From Luedemannella flava (lineage in GTDB: Bacteria > Actinomycetota > Actinomycetes > Mycobacteriales > Micromonosporaceae), in assembly GCF_039528515.1 (NCBI RefSeq), contig NZ_BAAALT010000022.1, positions 10,082 through 74,081 on the forward strand: a stretch of 64,000 bases of DNA. The letters run 5' to 3'. Positions 44,498 to 51,692 of the stretch are shown here, piece after piece (within the stretch, counting starts at the first letter, position 1; each line of letters begins with the position of its first letter). The notes beneath the pieces are model-generated. The model saw only the letters and a list, made by a program, of their open reading frames with translations, was not told the DNA's origin and searched no databases. Both the position numbers and the translations under genes were made by a program.

Positions 44498-45787
44498 GTG
44501 ACCAACCCGCCGTTCGGTTTCTCGCTCCCCGGCGGCCCGGGCGGGCCGGATCCGAACGATCCGGCCCAGATGCAGGCCATCCTCGCCCAGCTCCAGCAGC
44601 TGATGGCGGCCGGATCGGGCGGCCCGGTCAACTGGGACCTGGCCACCCAGATCGCCCAGTCGCAGCTCACCGACGACCCGGCCGTGGCCGGCCCGGCGCG
44701 CGAGGCGGCCGCCGAGGCGCTGCGGCTGGCCGACCTGTGGCTCGAGCCCCAGTCGGCCCTGCCGTCGGGCATCGGCCACATCGAGGCGTGGCGGCGGGCC
44801 GAGTGGCTCACCAAGACCCTGCCCGTGTGGAAGAAGCTGTGCGACCCGGTGGCCAAGCACATGGTCAACGCCATGAGCGACCTGGTGCCCGAGGAGATGC
44901 GCGCCCAGCTCGGCCCGATGGCCGCGATGCTGTCCTCGGTCGGCGGCGCCGTGTTCGGCAGCCAGCTCGGCACCGCCCTGGCCTCCCTGGCCGGCGAGGT
45001 CCTCTCGGCCGGCGACATCGGCCTCCCCCTCGGCCCGACCGGCACCGCGGCGCTCGTGCCCAAGAACATCAGCGAGTACGGCGAGGGTCTGGAGATCCCC
45101 GAGGACCAGATCCGGCTGTACGTCGCCCTGCGCGAGGCCGCCCACCAGCGCCTCTTCGGTCACGTCCCGTGGCTGCGCGGGCACGTCCTCGCCGCCGTCG
45201 AGGCGTACGCGGCCGGCATCAAGGTCGACCGGGAGGCGATCGAGGAGGCCATGGGCCGCATCGACCCGACCGACCCGGAGTCGATGCAGACCCTGCAGCT
45301 GGAGGGCATCTTCACGCCGGAGGAGTCGCCCGCCCAGCAGGCGGCGCTCGCCCGGCTGGAGACGATCCTGGCGCTCGTCGAGGGCTGGGTCGCGCACGTC
45401 GTGGACGCGGCCGCGGCCGGCCGACTGCCCGACGCGGTCCGCCTGGCCGAGACGTTCCGCCGCCGCCGCGCCGCCGGCGGCCCGGCCGAGCAGACGTTCG
45501 CCGCGCTGGTCGGCCTGGAGCTGCGGCCCCGCCGCCTGCGCGAGGCCACGGCCCTGTGGACGGCGCTCACCGCCGCCCGGGGCGTCGAGGGCCGCGACGG
45601 CATCTGGGCGCACCCCGACCTGCTGCCCACGGGTGACGACTTCGCCGACCCGGAGCGCTTCGCGGCCGGCACCCCCGCCGAGGACGACTTCGTCATCCCC
45701 GACGACCTCAGCGGCCTCGACCTCAACACCCCTCCCGACGACCGCTCCGACGACGACACGGAACCCGGCACCGACCCGAAGCCGTAA
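44498..45787 (+). CDS. DUF2342 zinc-dependent metalloprotease-like protein (TIGR03624 type)
   Basis: The 429-residue protein uses GTG 44498 behind GGGGAGG. The N-terminus is Gly/Pro-rich (FGFSLPGGPGGPDPNDPAQM), followed by an alpha-helical body with LADLWLEPQSALPSG and the family-defining metal-binding segment ALREAAHQRLFGHVPWLRGHV near residues 213-233. VEAYAAGIKVDREAIEEA and QQAALARLETILALVEGWVAHVVDAA follow. An acidic, disordered C-terminus (DDRSDDDTEPGTD) ends it. The family is actinobacterial and annotated as a zinc-dependent metalloprotease; activity is not proven. It pairs divergently with ylbL, an arrangement conserved in many actinobacteria. Confidence 0.9.
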   Translation: MTNPPFGFSLPGGPGGPDPNDPAQMQAILAQLQQLMAAGSGGPVNWDLATQIAQSQLTDDPAVAGPAREAAAEALRLADLWLEPQSALPSGIGHIEAWRRAEWLTKTLPVWKKLCDPVAKHMVNAMSDLVPEEMRAQLGPMAAMLSSVGGAVFGSQLGTALASLAGEVLSAGDIGLPLGPTGTAALVPKNISEYGEGLEIPEDQIRLYVALREAAHQRLFGHVPWLRGHVLAAVEAYAAGIKVDREAIEEAMGRIDPTDPESMQTLQLEGIFTPEESPAQQAALARLETILALVEGWVAHVVDAAAAGRLPDAVRLAETFRRRRAAGGPAEQTFAALVGLELRPRRLREATALWTALTAARGVEGRDGIWAHPDLLPTGDDFADPERFAAGTPAEDDFVIPDDLSGLDLNTPPDDRSDDDTEPGTDPKP

Positions 45788-45882
45788 CGGGCGGGCCTGT
45801 TGCCTGGCGCCCCGCGCTGGGAGTGGGATATTTCGGATATGTCGGGCGGGCTGTGCCGGTGGGTCGGGTTCCGCGGGAGCAT

Positions 45883-45943
45883 GATTGCCGTTTGGGGATG
45901 CAGACCGCGCTGTAGCAGCACTGTGCATCCCCAAACGGCGATC
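45883..45943. repeat. 20-bp inverted repeat with 21-nt loop
   Basis: GATTGCCGTTTGGGGATGCA (45883-45902) and TGCATCCCCAAACGGCGATC (45924-45943) match at 19 of 20 positions. It lies between convergent genes (DUF2342 and DUF2064) and could act as a terminator or be a dispersed REP-like element. No U-run is present. The rest of the 219-bp gap holds nothing I recognise. Confidence 0.7.
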
Positions 45944-46006
45944 TTCGCCGCTCAAGGTCCGTCCGGGCGGGTCGGACCGCGGCACGCGGGCTAGCGTCGC
46001 CGGCCG

Positions 46007-46684
46007 CTATCCGTTGAGCAGGGCCCGGGTGGCGTCCCAGCCCTCCAGGCGCGGGTCCAGGGCGGCCAGGACCTCGGGGCCACGGAGGCGGTGCCAGCCG
46101 GCCGTCGAGACGACGTCCGTGAGCTGCGGGGCGACGCGGCGGACCGTGAGCACGTCCAGGGCGTCCAACTCCGCGTCGGGCAGCCAGTCGGGGGCCGGCA
46201 GGCGGGACGCGACGCCGAGCAGGCCCGGGCCGCCGTCCACGGCCGGCGCCGCCGCGAACGGGCGCGTGGTCAGGGGGCGCAGCAGCTTGGCGATGACGAG
46301 ACCGGGCAGGTCCGGCGCGTCCGCGGCGATGAGCGCGACCTGATCCGGCGCACCGCCAGCGGGCGCGGCCTGATCCAGCGGGGCCGCGGCCGACGGGGCG
46401 CCGGCCGGGTTCGGGGCCGGCGGCACGGGCGGGCCCGCCACCGCCCGCAGCAGGTCCGGCAGGCGTGGGCTCGCCGCGGCGTACCAGGGAAGTCCTGGCC
46501 AGCCGACCTCGGACCGCAACCAGACCTCGGACGCCGGCACGACGACCGCGGGTTCGACCTCGGCCATCAGGGCGAGTACGTCGAGGAGGTCCTCAGCCAG
46601 CGCGATGCGCCAGGCCACCGGGTCGATGCCGGGCGGGGTCCAGGTGGGCGGGGTGAGCACGGCGGCGGCGACGCGGCGGGTCAT
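46007..46684 (-). CDS. DUF2064-like nucleotidyltransferase-fold protein
   Basis: The 225-residue protein, rich in Ala and Pro, has the features of a GT-A/nucleotidyltransferase fold as in DUF2064. LAEDLLDVLALMAEVEPAVV comes near the start, then VALIAADAPDLPGLVIAKLL (a DxPDLP motif near residues 120-127), followed by AAPAVDGGPGLLGVAS matching the EDGGYYLLG-type segment. A Pro/Ala-rich insertion (about 85-113) separates the halves. The acidic Glu before DGG in canonical members is replaced by Val, so catalysis is uncertain. The start codon lies inside an 18-bp hairpin (46680-46719). It is downstream of the YgjP-like peptidase on the same strand. Confidence 0.7.
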   Translation of the reverse strand: MTRRVAAAVLTPPTWTPPGIDPVAWRIALAEDLLDVLALMAEVEPAVVVPASEVWLRSEVGWPGLPWYAAASPRLPDLLRAVAGPPVPPAPNPAGAPSAAAPLDQAAPAGGAPDQVALIAADAPDLPGLVIAKLLRPLTTRPFAAAPAVDGGPGLLGVASRLPAPDWLPDAELDALDVLTVRRVAPQLTDVVSTAGWHRLRGPEVLAALDPRLEGWDATRALLNG

Positions 46685-46719
46685 GTCGACGCCCCGCTTC
46701 GCGGGGCGTCGACATGACC
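46680..46719 (-). promoter_or_regulatory. 18-bp perfect hairpin burying a start codon
   Basis: GTCATGTCGACGCCCCGC (46680-46697) pairs perfectly with GCGGGGCGTCGACATGAC (46702-46719) over a 4-nt loop. On the minus strand the ATG of the DUF2064-like gene (46682-46684) lies in the 3' arm. The hairpin could end the upstream YgjP transcript or occlude translation of the DUF2064 gene. Confidence 0.7.
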
Positions 46720-46762
46720 CACACCTGACCCGATGATGCCCTCGCTGCGCTCGGTCACGGGG

Positions 46763-47338
46763 TCAATCCTCGCTGATGCCGAGGCCGGCCGCGGCGGACA
46801 CCCCTTCCAGGTAACCCCGGGCGCGCTCGGCCTTGGGGTAGCGGGCGACGAGCGACCAGAAGCGGGCGTTGTGGAACGGGACGACCAGGTGCGACAGCTC
46901 GTGCAGGAGCACGTAGTCGAGCACCCACTCGGGGAAGTCCATGATCCGGGAGGAGATCCGGATGGTGCGGTCGGCGGGGGTGCAGGAGCCCCAGCGGCCG
47001 TGCTGGTTGTTGACCCAACGGACCGAGATCGGCGCCTGGGCGGCGCGCTGGTCGGACAGGTGCCGGTCGATCAGGCGCTGGGCGCGCTCGGCCAGATAGG
47101 TGTCGGTGCGGCGGTTGCGCTGCTCGCGGGCGTCGAGGCGGGCGAGCATCCGGTCGACCCACTCGCGCTCCTCGGCCCCGGAGAACTGGGCCGGGATGAG
47201 GACGACGACGCGCTCGCCGTCCCGGTAGGCGGACACGGTCCGTCGGCGGCGCTGGCTGCGCCGCACTTCTACGTCCGGCCGGCGTGGCACGGACACGAGG
47301 GTGCGAGCCAGCGCGGGCACCGGGGGATGAGCACCCAC
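46763..47338 (-). CDS. YgjP/WSS1-like (DUF45, M48-type) metallopeptidase
   Basis: The protein contains ISVRWVNNQHGRWGSCTPADRTIRISSRI and then LHELSHLVVPFHNARFW, a gluzincin HExxH with a third His. This is the SprT/YgjP-like metallopeptidase signature, in the C-terminal half. The start is uncertain. I use GTG 47336-47338 (191 residues) because upstream in-frame sequence reads as non-conserved; later starts around VSVPRRPDVEV are also possible. Related proteins are linked to nucleic-acid-protein crosslink repair (WSS1/SPRTN) or to DNA-restriction operons (YgjP), but no such role is shown here. It is divergent from the DUF5679 zinc ribbon. Confidence 0.85.
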   Translation of the reverse strand: MGAHPPVPALARTLVSVPRRPDVEVRRSQRRRRTVSAYRDGERVVVLIPAQFSGAEEREWVDRMLARLDAREQRNRRTDTYLAERAQRLIDRHLSDQRAAQAPISVRWVNNQHGRWGSCTPADRTIRISSRIMDFPEWVLDYVLLHELSHLVVPFHNARFWSLVARYPKAERARGYLEGVSAAAGLGISED

Positions 47339-47529
47339 GTTCGGCAACCTAGCCCGCCGTGGCCTACCCTCCGCAAGGGGCAACTCTGCGATCTTGAACC
47401 TATATGAGCTGGTTAGCAGGGTTATTCGACGAAAGATTCCACCGTTCGGCCACCGGCGTGTCTCGGGCGATTTCGGGCATACCACCCCGACACTTCATGA
47501 GTTACACGAAACCGTCGGAGGAGGAGTCC

Positions 47530-47691
47530 GTGGCCGAGAAGGCACAGACGTACAACGGCTACTGCGTCAAGTGCAAGGAGAAGCGCGACTACGAGGGCAC
47601 GGTCGAGGTGTCCAAGAGCGGCATGAAGATGGCCAAGGGCAAGTGCCCCGTGTGCGGCACGACCGTGAACCGGATTCTCGGCAAAGCCTGA
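47530..47691 (+). CDS. DUF5679 zinc-ribbon protein
   Basis: The 53-residue protein starts at GTG 47530 behind GGAGGAGG; an upstream in-frame ATG would add 42 non-conserved residues. It is a zinc ribbon with paired CxxC knuckles (GYCVKCKEKRDY and GKCPVCGTTVNRI) and a Lys-rich middle, matching the actinobacterial DUF5679 family. It is probably a nucleic-acid or ribosome-associated zinc protein; function is unknown. Confidence 0.9.
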   Translation: MAEKAQTYNGYCVKCKEKRDYEGTVEVSKSGMKMAKGKCPVCGTTVNRILGKA

Positions 47692-47714
47692 CGCTCACTG
47701 ACCGCAGCAGTCGC

Positions 47715-47777
47715 TGTGGACAACTTCCCCGGAGGCTGTGGATAACTCGGGGAAGAAGTGGCTGAGGCTGTGGATAA
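47715..47777. promoter_or_regulatory. Three DnaA-box-like nonamers in one orientation
   Basis: TGTGGACAA (47715-47723), TGTGGATAA (47737-47745) and TGTGGATAA (47769-47777) are complements of TTGTCCACA and TTATCCACA, the actinobacterial and general DnaA-box consensus. They are spaced 22 and 32 bp apart in the 125-bp gap between the DUF5679 and ThiF-like genes. There is no dnaA or dnaN nearby, so they do not mark the origin. A DnaA-controlled promoter or titration site is possible. Confidence 0.6.
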
Positions 47778-47816
47778 CCAGCAAAGTCACTACCGAGAGT
47801 GACACCATGACGCACC

Positions 47817-48884
47817 ATGAGTCGCCCGACGGATCGCCGGCCCGTCCTCGTTCCTTTCCTGCGCCGTCTCTGGCGTGACCCTCATCGGCTGCAGCTCGGC
47901 ACCGATCCGCGCCGCGCCGTGATGATCGAGTTCTCCGATCCGGCGGGCGTACGCGTCCTCGACCTCCTTGACGGCACCCGCACCGAGCAGGCGCTCGTCA
48001 GCGAAGCGGGCCGGCTCGGCGTGTCCGCCGACGATGCCCTCACCCTCGTCGCCGAGCTGGGCCGGCTCGGCCTCGTGGTGGACGCGCCCACCCTCGATCC
48101 CGTCGCGCTTCCCGTGCCGACCCGACGGCGGCTCGCCACCGAGGCGGCGGCCATCGCGGTCGGCGGCGCCACCCCGGCAGAGGTCCTGGGCCGGCGCTGG
48201 GCCGCCCGGGTGCGGGTGAGCGGGGCCGCCCGGCTCGGCGTCCACATCGCGTGCGTGCTCGCGAACTCGGGCGTCGGTCATCTCGATCCCGCCGTGACGG
48301 GGCAGGCCCAGCTCGCCGACGCCGGTCCGGCCGGCCTGCTGCCCACCGACGCGTACCGGCCGCGGGCCGTGGTCGCCGCCGAAGCGATCCGGCGCGGCGC
48401 GCCCGAGGTGCGCGTCCAGGCGATCCCGCCCGGAGCCGCCACCGTCGAGGTCCTCGTCGGGTTCGGCGCCCCCGTCGAGCTGGTCGCCCTGGCCCACGAG
48501 CGGCGCCGCAGCGCCCATCTGGCCGTCGCCGTGCGCGACGGCACGGTCGTCGTGGGACCGTTCGTGCTGCCCGGGCGTACGCCGTGCCTGAACTGCATCG
48601 ACCTGCACCGGCGCGACCGCGACCCGGCCTGGCCGGCGCTCGCCGCCCAGCTGACCACCACCGCCGAGGCCGCCGACACCGTGGCGGTCACGACGATGCT
48701 GGTCGGGGCGGCGTACGCGGCCCGCGAGGTGACCGACCACATCGACGGCGACGAACCGGTGACCATCGGCGCCACGGTCGAGATCGCCGGGCCGGGGCGC
48801 GAGAGCCGGCGACGGTGGACCGCCCATCCGGCATGCGGATGCCTCACGGGGAACGCACGCCACACCCGCAGCGGCCCTTCTTAG
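47817..48884 (+). CDS. ThiF/TOMM-cyclodehydratase-like protein (leader-peptide-binding type)
   Basis: The 355-residue protein starts MSRPTDRRPVLVPFLRRLWRDPHRLQLGTDP. An N-terminal winged-helix-like RRE region (about residues 10-90) is followed by an E1/ThiF-like Rossmann region (VRVSGAARLGVHIACVLANSGVGHL). The segment PFVLPGRTPCLNCIDLHRRDRDPAWPALAAQL, with a CxxC, and the late HPACGCLTG Cys pair form a probable zinc site as in TOMM cyclodehydratase C proteins. No other RiPP genes or precursor peptide are visible. It is better read as the conserved actinobacterial ThiF-like gene that neighbours the ABC1 kinase than as part of a RiPP cluster. Substrate unknown. Confidence 0.8.
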   Translation: MSRPTDRRPVLVPFLRRLWRDPHRLQLGTDPRRAVMIEFSDPAGVRVLDLLDGTRTEQALVSEAGRLGVSADDALTLVAELGRLGLVVDAPTLDPVALPVPTRRRLATEAAAIAVGGATPAEVLGRRWAARVRVSGAARLGVHIACVLANSGVGHLDPAVTGQAQLADAGPAGLLPTDAYRPRAVVAAEAIRRGAPEVRVQAIPPGAATVEVLVGFGAPVELVALAHERRRSAHLAVAVRDGTVVVGPFVLPGRTPCLNCIDLHRRDRDPAWPALAAQLTTTAEAADTVAVTTMLVGAAYAAREVTDHIDGDEPVTIGATVEIAGPGRESRRRWTAHPACGCLTGNARHTRSGPS

Positions 48885-48899
48885 TGTTCAATTGATCGG

Positions 48900-50234
48900 G
48901 TGACCGACATCCCCCGACGGGCGGTCAGCCGCACCGCCCGTCTCGCCTCCCTGCCACTCGGCTTCGCCGGGCGTGCGGCCTGGGGATTCGGCAAGAAGGT
49001 CACCGGCATGGCCAACGAGGTGATCACCACCGAGGTGCAGCAGCGCACCGCGGAGCACCTGTTCAAGGTGCTGGGCCAGCTCAAGGGCGGCGCCATGAAG
49101 ATGGGCCAGGCGCTGTCCGTCTTCGAGGCCGCGCTCCCCGAGGAGATCGCCGGGCCGTACCGGGCCGCCCTCACCAAGCTGCAGGAGGCGGCCCCGCCGC
49201 TGCCCGCCGCGACCGTGCACAAGGTCCTCACCGAGGAGCTCGGCCCGCAGTGGCGCAAGAAGTTCAAGGAGCTCGACGACTCCCCCGCCGCGGCCGCCAG
49301 CATCGGCCAGGTCCACCGGGCCGTCTGGAAGGACGGCCGCGAGGTCGCCGTCAAGATCCAGTATCCGGGCGCCGGGCCGGCCCTCGTCGCCGATCTCAAC
49401 CAGCTCGCCCGCTTCGCCGGGCTGTTCAAGGTGATCCAGCCCGGCCTCGACGTCAAGCCGCTCGTCGCCGAGCTGCGCGAACGCGTCGCCGAGGAGCTGG
49501 ACTACCGGCTGGAGGCCAACACCCAGAAGGCCTTCGCCAAGGCGTACGCGGACGACGAGGAGATCTTCGTCCCCAACGTCGTCGCGTCGTCGGACAAGGT
49601 GCTGGTCACCGAATGGGTGGACGGCGTCCCGCTCGCCCAGGTCATCAACTCCGGCACGCCCGCCGACCGCGACCTCGCCGGCCTGCGCATGGCCACCCTG
49701 CACTTCTCCGCGCCCACCCGCGCGAAGCTCCTGCACGCCGACCCGCACCCCGGCAACTTCCGGCTCCTGGAGGACGCGCGGCTCGCCGTGCTCGACTTCG
49801 GCGCCGTCGCCCGCATGCCGGACGGCCACCCCGAGGCGGTCGGCCGCATCACCCGCCTCGCGCTGGAGGGTCGCGCCGGCGACGTGCTCGACGGCCTGCG
49901 CGCGGAGGGCTTCGTATCCGGCGACATCGACGTCAACCCCGAAGAGCTTCTCGAGTACGTTCGACCGCTGCTCGATCCGGTCGCCGCCGAGGAGTTCCAG
50001 TTCACCCGCGCCTGGCTGCGCGGCGAGGCGACCCGCCTGGGCAACCCCCGCGGCCCCGCCTTCCAGTTCGGCAAGCAGCTGAACCTGCCCCCCGGCTACC
50101 TGATGCTCCAACGCGTAACGATGGGCTCGATAGGCGTCCTGTGCCAACTGGAGGCGAAGGCCCCTTACCGAGCGGTCGTCCGCCGCTGGCTCCCCGGCTT
50201 CGCCTCCCCCGCCGCGGAAAGCCGCACCCACTAG
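48900..50234 (+). CDS. ABC1/UbiB-family atypical kinase
   Basis: The 444-residue protein has the UbiB/ADCK hallmarks: GGAMKMGQALS (the KxGQ motif near residues 63-71), AAASIGQVHRAVW (Ala-rich loop), EVAVKIQYPG (the ATP-binding Lys), EELDYRLEAN, LLHADPHPGNF (HxDxHxxN) and LAVLDFGAV (DFG-like). All catalytic positions are present. The GTG start follows the ThiF-like gene by 16 bp, so they are likely one transcript. In actinobacteria, which use menaquinone, the role of these kinases is not settled. The gene is next to whiB7 as in mycobacteria. Confidence 0.93.
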   Translation: MTDIPRRAVSRTARLASLPLGFAGRAAWGFGKKVTGMANEVITTEVQQRTAEHLFKVLGQLKGGAMKMGQALSVFEAALPEEIAGPYRAALTKLQEAAPPLPAATVHKVLTEELGPQWRKKFKELDDSPAAAASIGQVHRAVWKDGREVAVKIQYPGAGPALVADLNQLARFAGLFKVIQPGLDVKPLVAELRERVAEELDYRLEANTQKAFAKAYADDEEIFVPNVVASSDKVLVTEWVDGVPLAQVINSGTPADRDLAGLRMATLHFSAPTRAKLLHADPHPGNFRLLEDARLAVLDFGAVARMPDGHPEAVGRITRLALEGRAGDVLDGLRAEGFVSGDIDVNPEELLEYVRPLLDPVAAEEFQFTRAWLRGEATRLGNPRGPAFQFGKQLNLPPGYLMLQRVTMGSIGVLCQLEAKAPYRAVVRRWLPGFASPAAESRTH

Positions 50235-50262
50235 CTCCCCGCGCCACCCACCCCTCCCCGCG

Positions 50263-50322
50263 GCAAAAGTCGACTTCTGGCGGTTATCCGAGCCCGAATA
50301 GGGTGCAGAAGTCGACTTTTGC
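50263..50322. repeat. Inverted repeat with AAGTCGACTT cores
   Basis: GCAAAAGTCGACTTCTGG (50263-50280) and GCAGAAGTCGACTTTTGC (50305-50322) match at 17 of 18 positions as an inverted repeat with a 24-nt loop. Each arm is itself nearly palindromic around GTCGAC and resembles the CAGAAGT..AC(A/T)TCTGG dyads at 5.4 kb. Confidence 0.7.
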
Positions 50323-50330
50323 GCGCCCGG

Positions 50331-50363
<33 letters not shown>

Positions 50364-50414
50364 CGTAGGGCGGCCGGCCCACGGGAGTGGGCCGGCCGCG
50401 CATGTGTGTGTGCG

Positions 50415-50579
50415 TCAGAGGGAGCGGTAGAAGTTGCCCATCGCGCGGGCCTGCTCGCGGCGGGCCTGCATGGCGATGCGTCGGGCGCCGCGGGTGCCGG
50501 CGCTGGTGCGGAGAGCCTCAGAGCGGTTCTGAGGCGATCGCATTCGTACTCGGCTCAGGGCTTCGTTGATGAGATGCAT
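50415..50579 (-). CDS. Small basic hypothetical protein downstream of whiB7
   Basis: The 54-residue Arg-rich peptide starts MHLINEALSRVRMRSPQN and ends MQARREQARAMGNFYRSL. It is helical and very basic, and of a kind common in actinomycetes as short unannotated proteins. A longer start at ATG 50681 (88 residues), 6 bases beyond the whiB7 stop, is possible. The shorter start is preferred because MHLINEALSRVRMR looks like the conserved beginning. It is in the same direction as whiB7 and probably cotranscribed. Confidence 0.6.
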   Translation of the reverse strand: MHLINEALSRVRMRSPQNRSEALRTSAGTRGARRIAMQARREQARAMGNFYRSL

Positions 50580-50686
50580 GGCGGTGGCGCTCCTCGGGCG
50601 GGTCTGTGTGGAAACAGTCAGGGAATTCGGGTGGGTCATCGGGGTTCGCTCTTTCGTGATTCGCTTCGTGGCGGTACGCATGGCGG

Positions 50687-51058
50687 TCAGGCCACCTTGA
50701 TCAGGTCGGCGGCCCGCAGGCCGCTGGCGCCGACCAGGGCCGACGTCCGGTGGGCGAGCTCGACGCGCTGCGCGGCGTCGCGGGCGACGTCCTCCTTACG
50801 GGGACGGCCACGCGGCCGCTTCCGCGGCACAACCGCGCCCCGCTCGAAGATCTCGCCACCCCAGACACCCCACGGCTCCTCGCGCTCGACCGCCCCGGCG
50901 AGGCACTCGACGCGCAGCGGGCAGCCCCCGCAGAGCGCCTTCGCGACCTCAAGGTCGGCCGGCGTGTCCGCGAACCACAGGTCCGGGTCGTACTGGCGGC
51001 ACGGAAGGTCCGCACCCAGCTCGACAGTGAAGTCGAGCGTCTGTGTCGCCAGAGTCAT
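50687..51058 (-). CDS. whiB7: WhiB7 redox-responsive resistance regulator
   Basis: The 123-residue protein has four iron-sulfur-cluster cysteines at about 20, 43, 46 and 52 (DLPCRQYDPDLWF; ALCGGCPLRVEC), the GVWGG turn, and a C-terminal AT-hook RKRPRGRPRKED. That combination distinguishes WhiB7 from other WhiB proteins. It should bind sigma-A and AT-rich promoters to induce intrinsic antibiotic-resistance genes. The start is ATG 51058; an in-frame GTG at 51070 is possible. The gene order (UvrD2 upstream, ABC1 kinase beyond) matches mycobacteria. The long 5' leader contains attenuator-like structures, consistent with the leader control known for whiB7. Confidence 0.93.
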   Translation of the reverse strand: MTLATQTLDFTVELGADLPCRQYDPDLWFADTPADLEVAKALCGGCPLRVECLAGAVEREEPWGVWGGEIFERGAVVPRKRPRGRPRKEDVARDAAQRVELAHRTSALVGASGLRAADLIKVA

Positions 51059-51116
51059 CTCCCGGTTCACCTCTCTCTCGTCGTGATGATCTTTTGGATC
51101 GGTGGTGCAAATAAAG

Positions 51117-51153
51117 GAGGCCGCGGATCCCGGGTATCGGGTTCCGCGGCCTC
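51117..51153 (-). promoter_or_regulatory. whiB7 leader attenuator hairpin
   Basis: On the minus strand GAGGCCGCGGA and TCCGCGGCCTC form an 11-bp stem with a 15-nt loop, followed by CTTTATTT. It has the shape of an intrinsic terminator and ends about 59 bases before the whiB7 ATG. CCTCGAGG recurs at 51150-51157 and 51187-51194 and could nucleate an alternative fold. The leader from 51071 to about 51660 contains no other gene I can support. Confidence 0.65.
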
Positions 51154-51173
51154 GAGGTGAGCCGGTGGTCTGT

Positions 51174-51242
51174 TTAGACCGGCCTTCCTCGAGGTGGAAC
51201 CCCGCCGCTGCGACGCAGCGACTTCGCCATCCCGGCGCCCAT
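51174..51242 (-). other. Candidate leader peptide (uORF) of whiB7
   Basis: A 22-codon frame, MGAGMAKSLRRSGGVPPRGRPV, ends with TAA just upstream of the attenuator (a 4-codon shorter start is possible at 51230). Known whiB7 leaders contain a short uORF whose slowed translation prevents termination. This one has the right position and Arg/Pro-rich content, but no strong ribosome-binding site. Confidence 0.4.
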
Positions 51243-51663
51243 GGCGCTCGTGTTGCCCTTGCTGGTGGTGCTGATGTTGCTGGCCTGCTCATCGAGGTTG
51301 ATCTTGGAAATCTCGACAAGGGTCCCCTGGTGCTGCTGCGTGAACGTCGGCGCGGTGCGGGCCCCATATCCGGAGGCGGATACGACACCCAGGGCGGCGG
51401 CGGCCGGCGCGACGGCGCCGACCGCCGAGGGAGCCGACGCCCACTGGGACAGGTTCCGGACAGCCGACGAGCCCACGGTGCAAGCGTGGGCGGAGGCCGG
51501 CACAACCTGCTTTTGGGCAGACGTCGGCGCCGACGGTCGCGTGGTCGTCCAGATCTCCACCGTCGTCACCACCTCTCTGCCTCAGCCCGCCACCGCTACC
51601 TCGGTGGACGGTCGGTTGTGCCCAGTAAGAATTTCCCAGCTCTTCGCCGGTGAGAGCAGGTTA

Positions 51664-51686
51664 TGCCCTCCCCTCGCGGGAGGGCA
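51664..51686 (-). terminator. Terminator-like hairpin of uvrD2
   Basis: TGCCCTCCC (51664-51672) pairs with GGGAGGGCA (51678-51686) over a 5-nt loop, 7 bases past the uvrD2 stop. It would separate uvrD2 from whiB7 transcription. Confidence 0.7.
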
Positions 51687-51692
51687 ACCGAA

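Noticed and set aside
47715..47777. Chromosome origin (oriC)
   Set aside because: There are only three DnaA boxes, no AT-rich unwinding element, and no dnaA, dnaN or gyrB nearby.
47817..48884. Azole-peptide (TOMM) biosynthetic cluster
   Set aside because: Only one ThiF/cyclodehydratase-like gene is present. There is no precursor peptide, dehydrogenase, YcaO partner or exporter around it.
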